DNA from: Bacteroidota bacterium
Lineage (GTDB): Bacteria > Bacteroidota > Bacteroidia > Flavobacteriales_F > PHOS-HE28
Direction: 5' to 3'
DNA: 5,360 bases
Assembly: GCA_963169595.1 (NCBI GenBank)
Contig: CAUJFM010000365.1
Span: 1-5,360 of the forward strand
Under the pieces are notes generated by a model. It was not told the origin of the DNA. It saw nothing but the letters and a program-made list of their open reading frames with translations, and did not search any database. Every line of letters starts with the position of its first letter. Position 1 is the first letter of the stretch. Positions 5,102-5,360 of the stretch are shown here, piece by piece. A program made the translations under genes and the position numbers.

Positions 5102-5116
5102 TGGCACGGCCTTTGC
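5102..5116 (+). promoter_or_regulatory. Sigma-54 (-24/-12) promoter for the LolA-like gene
   Basis: TGGCACG-GCCT-TTGC has the invariant GG (5103-5104) and GC (5115-5116) separated by exactly 10 nt, and the flanking bases agree with the RpoN consensus TGGCACG-N4-TTGC(A/T) except for a C at the last position. Transcription would begin about 12 nt further on, near 5128, leaving a leader of about 15 nt before the ATG at 5143. The same bases also form a dyad, TTGGCA (5101-5106) and TGCCAA (5114-5119), so an operator is the main alternative reading. No enhancer-binding-protein site was identified. Confidence 0.6.
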
Positions 5117-5129
5117 CAACACCGGGCCG

Positions 5130-5137
5130 TAGCTTTG
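5130..5137 (+). promoter_or_regulatory. TAGCTTTG, exact match to the Bacteroidota -7 element
   Basis: It matches TAnnTTTG fully and ends 5 nt before the LolA-like ATG. A TTG lies at 5101-5103, but the 26-nt gap is longer than the usual ~19-21, and the TTTG at 5112-5115 is too close (14 nt). If used, transcription would start at or next to the ATG, giving a nearly leaderless mRNA. Confidence 0.4.
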
Positions 5138-5142
5138 CCGCC

Positions 5143-5360
5143 ATGAAAAAGACGCTGTTGTTCCTCGCCGCCCTGTTGCTGACCACCGTGGGTGCCCAGG
5201 CCCAGGATGATGCCAAGGCCAAGGCCATCGTGGACAAGTTGATGGCCGCTGCCAAGACCTGGACCAGCTTCGAGGCCGACTTCAGCAGCCGCCTGCAGAG
5301 CACCAAGGACAAACTGGATGTGAAGCAGGAGGGCAACATGAAGGTGAAGGGCAAGAAGTT
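5143..5360 (+). CDS. LolA-like outer-membrane lipoprotein carrier, N-terminal part (runs off window)
   Basis: Seventy-two complete codons are visible before the window ends. The protein opens with a clear Sec signal peptide, MKKTLLFLAALLLTTVGAQA, with cleavage likely after AQA at residue 20. The mature start QDDAKAKAIVDKLMAAAKTWTSFEADF, followed by a KQEGNMKVKGKKF-type strand, matches the N-terminus of Bacteroidota LolA-like proteins (DPKAKAILDK...KADF...G.LKIKGNKY). LolA ferries lipoproteins through the periplasm from the LolCDE transporter to the outer membrane. The distinctive β-barrel core lies beyond the window, so the call rests on the signal peptide and the first strands. It follows the SET gene by 66 nt but carries its own promoter signals, so it is probably a separate transcription unit. 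Confidence 0.78.
   Translation, partial: MKKTLLFLAALLLTTVGAQAQDDAKAKAIVDKLMAAAKTWTSFEADFSSRLQSTKDKLDVKQEGNMKVKGKK

Noticed and set aside
5085..5115. CAAAGG/CCTTTG inverted repeat after the SET stop, considered as a terminator.
   Set aside because: Only 6-bp arms separated by 19 nt, no T-run, and it overlaps the much stronger sigma-54 promoter match.

Overview
The window is a GC-rich stretch of bacterial chromosome, most likely from a high-GC member of the Bacteroidota (Flavobacteriales-like). Supporting this assignment are a fused SpmA–SpmB 'spore maturation' membrane protein in a non-sporulating context, an OmpA-family lipoprotein with the Bacteroidota-style 'SCVSKKKY' N-terminus, a LolA-like protein, a GxxExxY protein, TAnnTTTG-type promoter matches and the absence of convincing Shine-Dalgarno sequences. 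The taxonomic call is inference from gene content and signals, not from a marker gene.

Layout. (1) 2-1023, plus strand: the 3' end of a class I SAM-dependent methyltransferase gene, coupled by a 4-nt ATGA overlap to a small TPR protein with a lipoprotein-like N-terminus. (2) 1039-1938, minus strand: an OmpA-family peptidoglycan-binding lipoprotein with a long coiled coil. It converges on the TPR gene, and a perfect 10-bp stem-loop inside the last codons of the TPR gene probably serves as a shared terminator. (3) 1939-2223: a divergent intergenic region with palindromes but no gene. (4) 2224-3651, plus strand: a 475-residue SpmA–SpmB fusion with two Gate domains. (5) 3652-4554: a repeat-rich accessory patch around a single GxxExxY gene (PD-(D/E)XK-nuclease-like fold). 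The gene is bracketed by a 25-nt near-identical inverted repeat, and its upstream side carries further direct copies, a GC-rich hairpin and a perfect 9-bp-arm palindrome. (6) 4555-5076, plus strand: a compact SET-domain lysine methyltransferase with a post-SET zinc cluster. (7) 5143 to the window end, plus strand: the start of a LolA-like periplasmic lipoprotein carrier, preceded by a near-consensus sigma-54 (-24/-12) promoter and an overlapping TAGCTTTG box.

Most of the genes look like ordinary housekeeping or cell-envelope functions (OmpA, LolA, TPR lipoprotein, Gate protein). They do not form one obvious operon. The part most deserving a second look is the GxxExxY cassette at about 3679-4453, which looks like a small gene-plus-repeats unit inserted between SpmAB and SET. 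No rRNA, tRNA, CRISPR array, transposase or integrase was seen.
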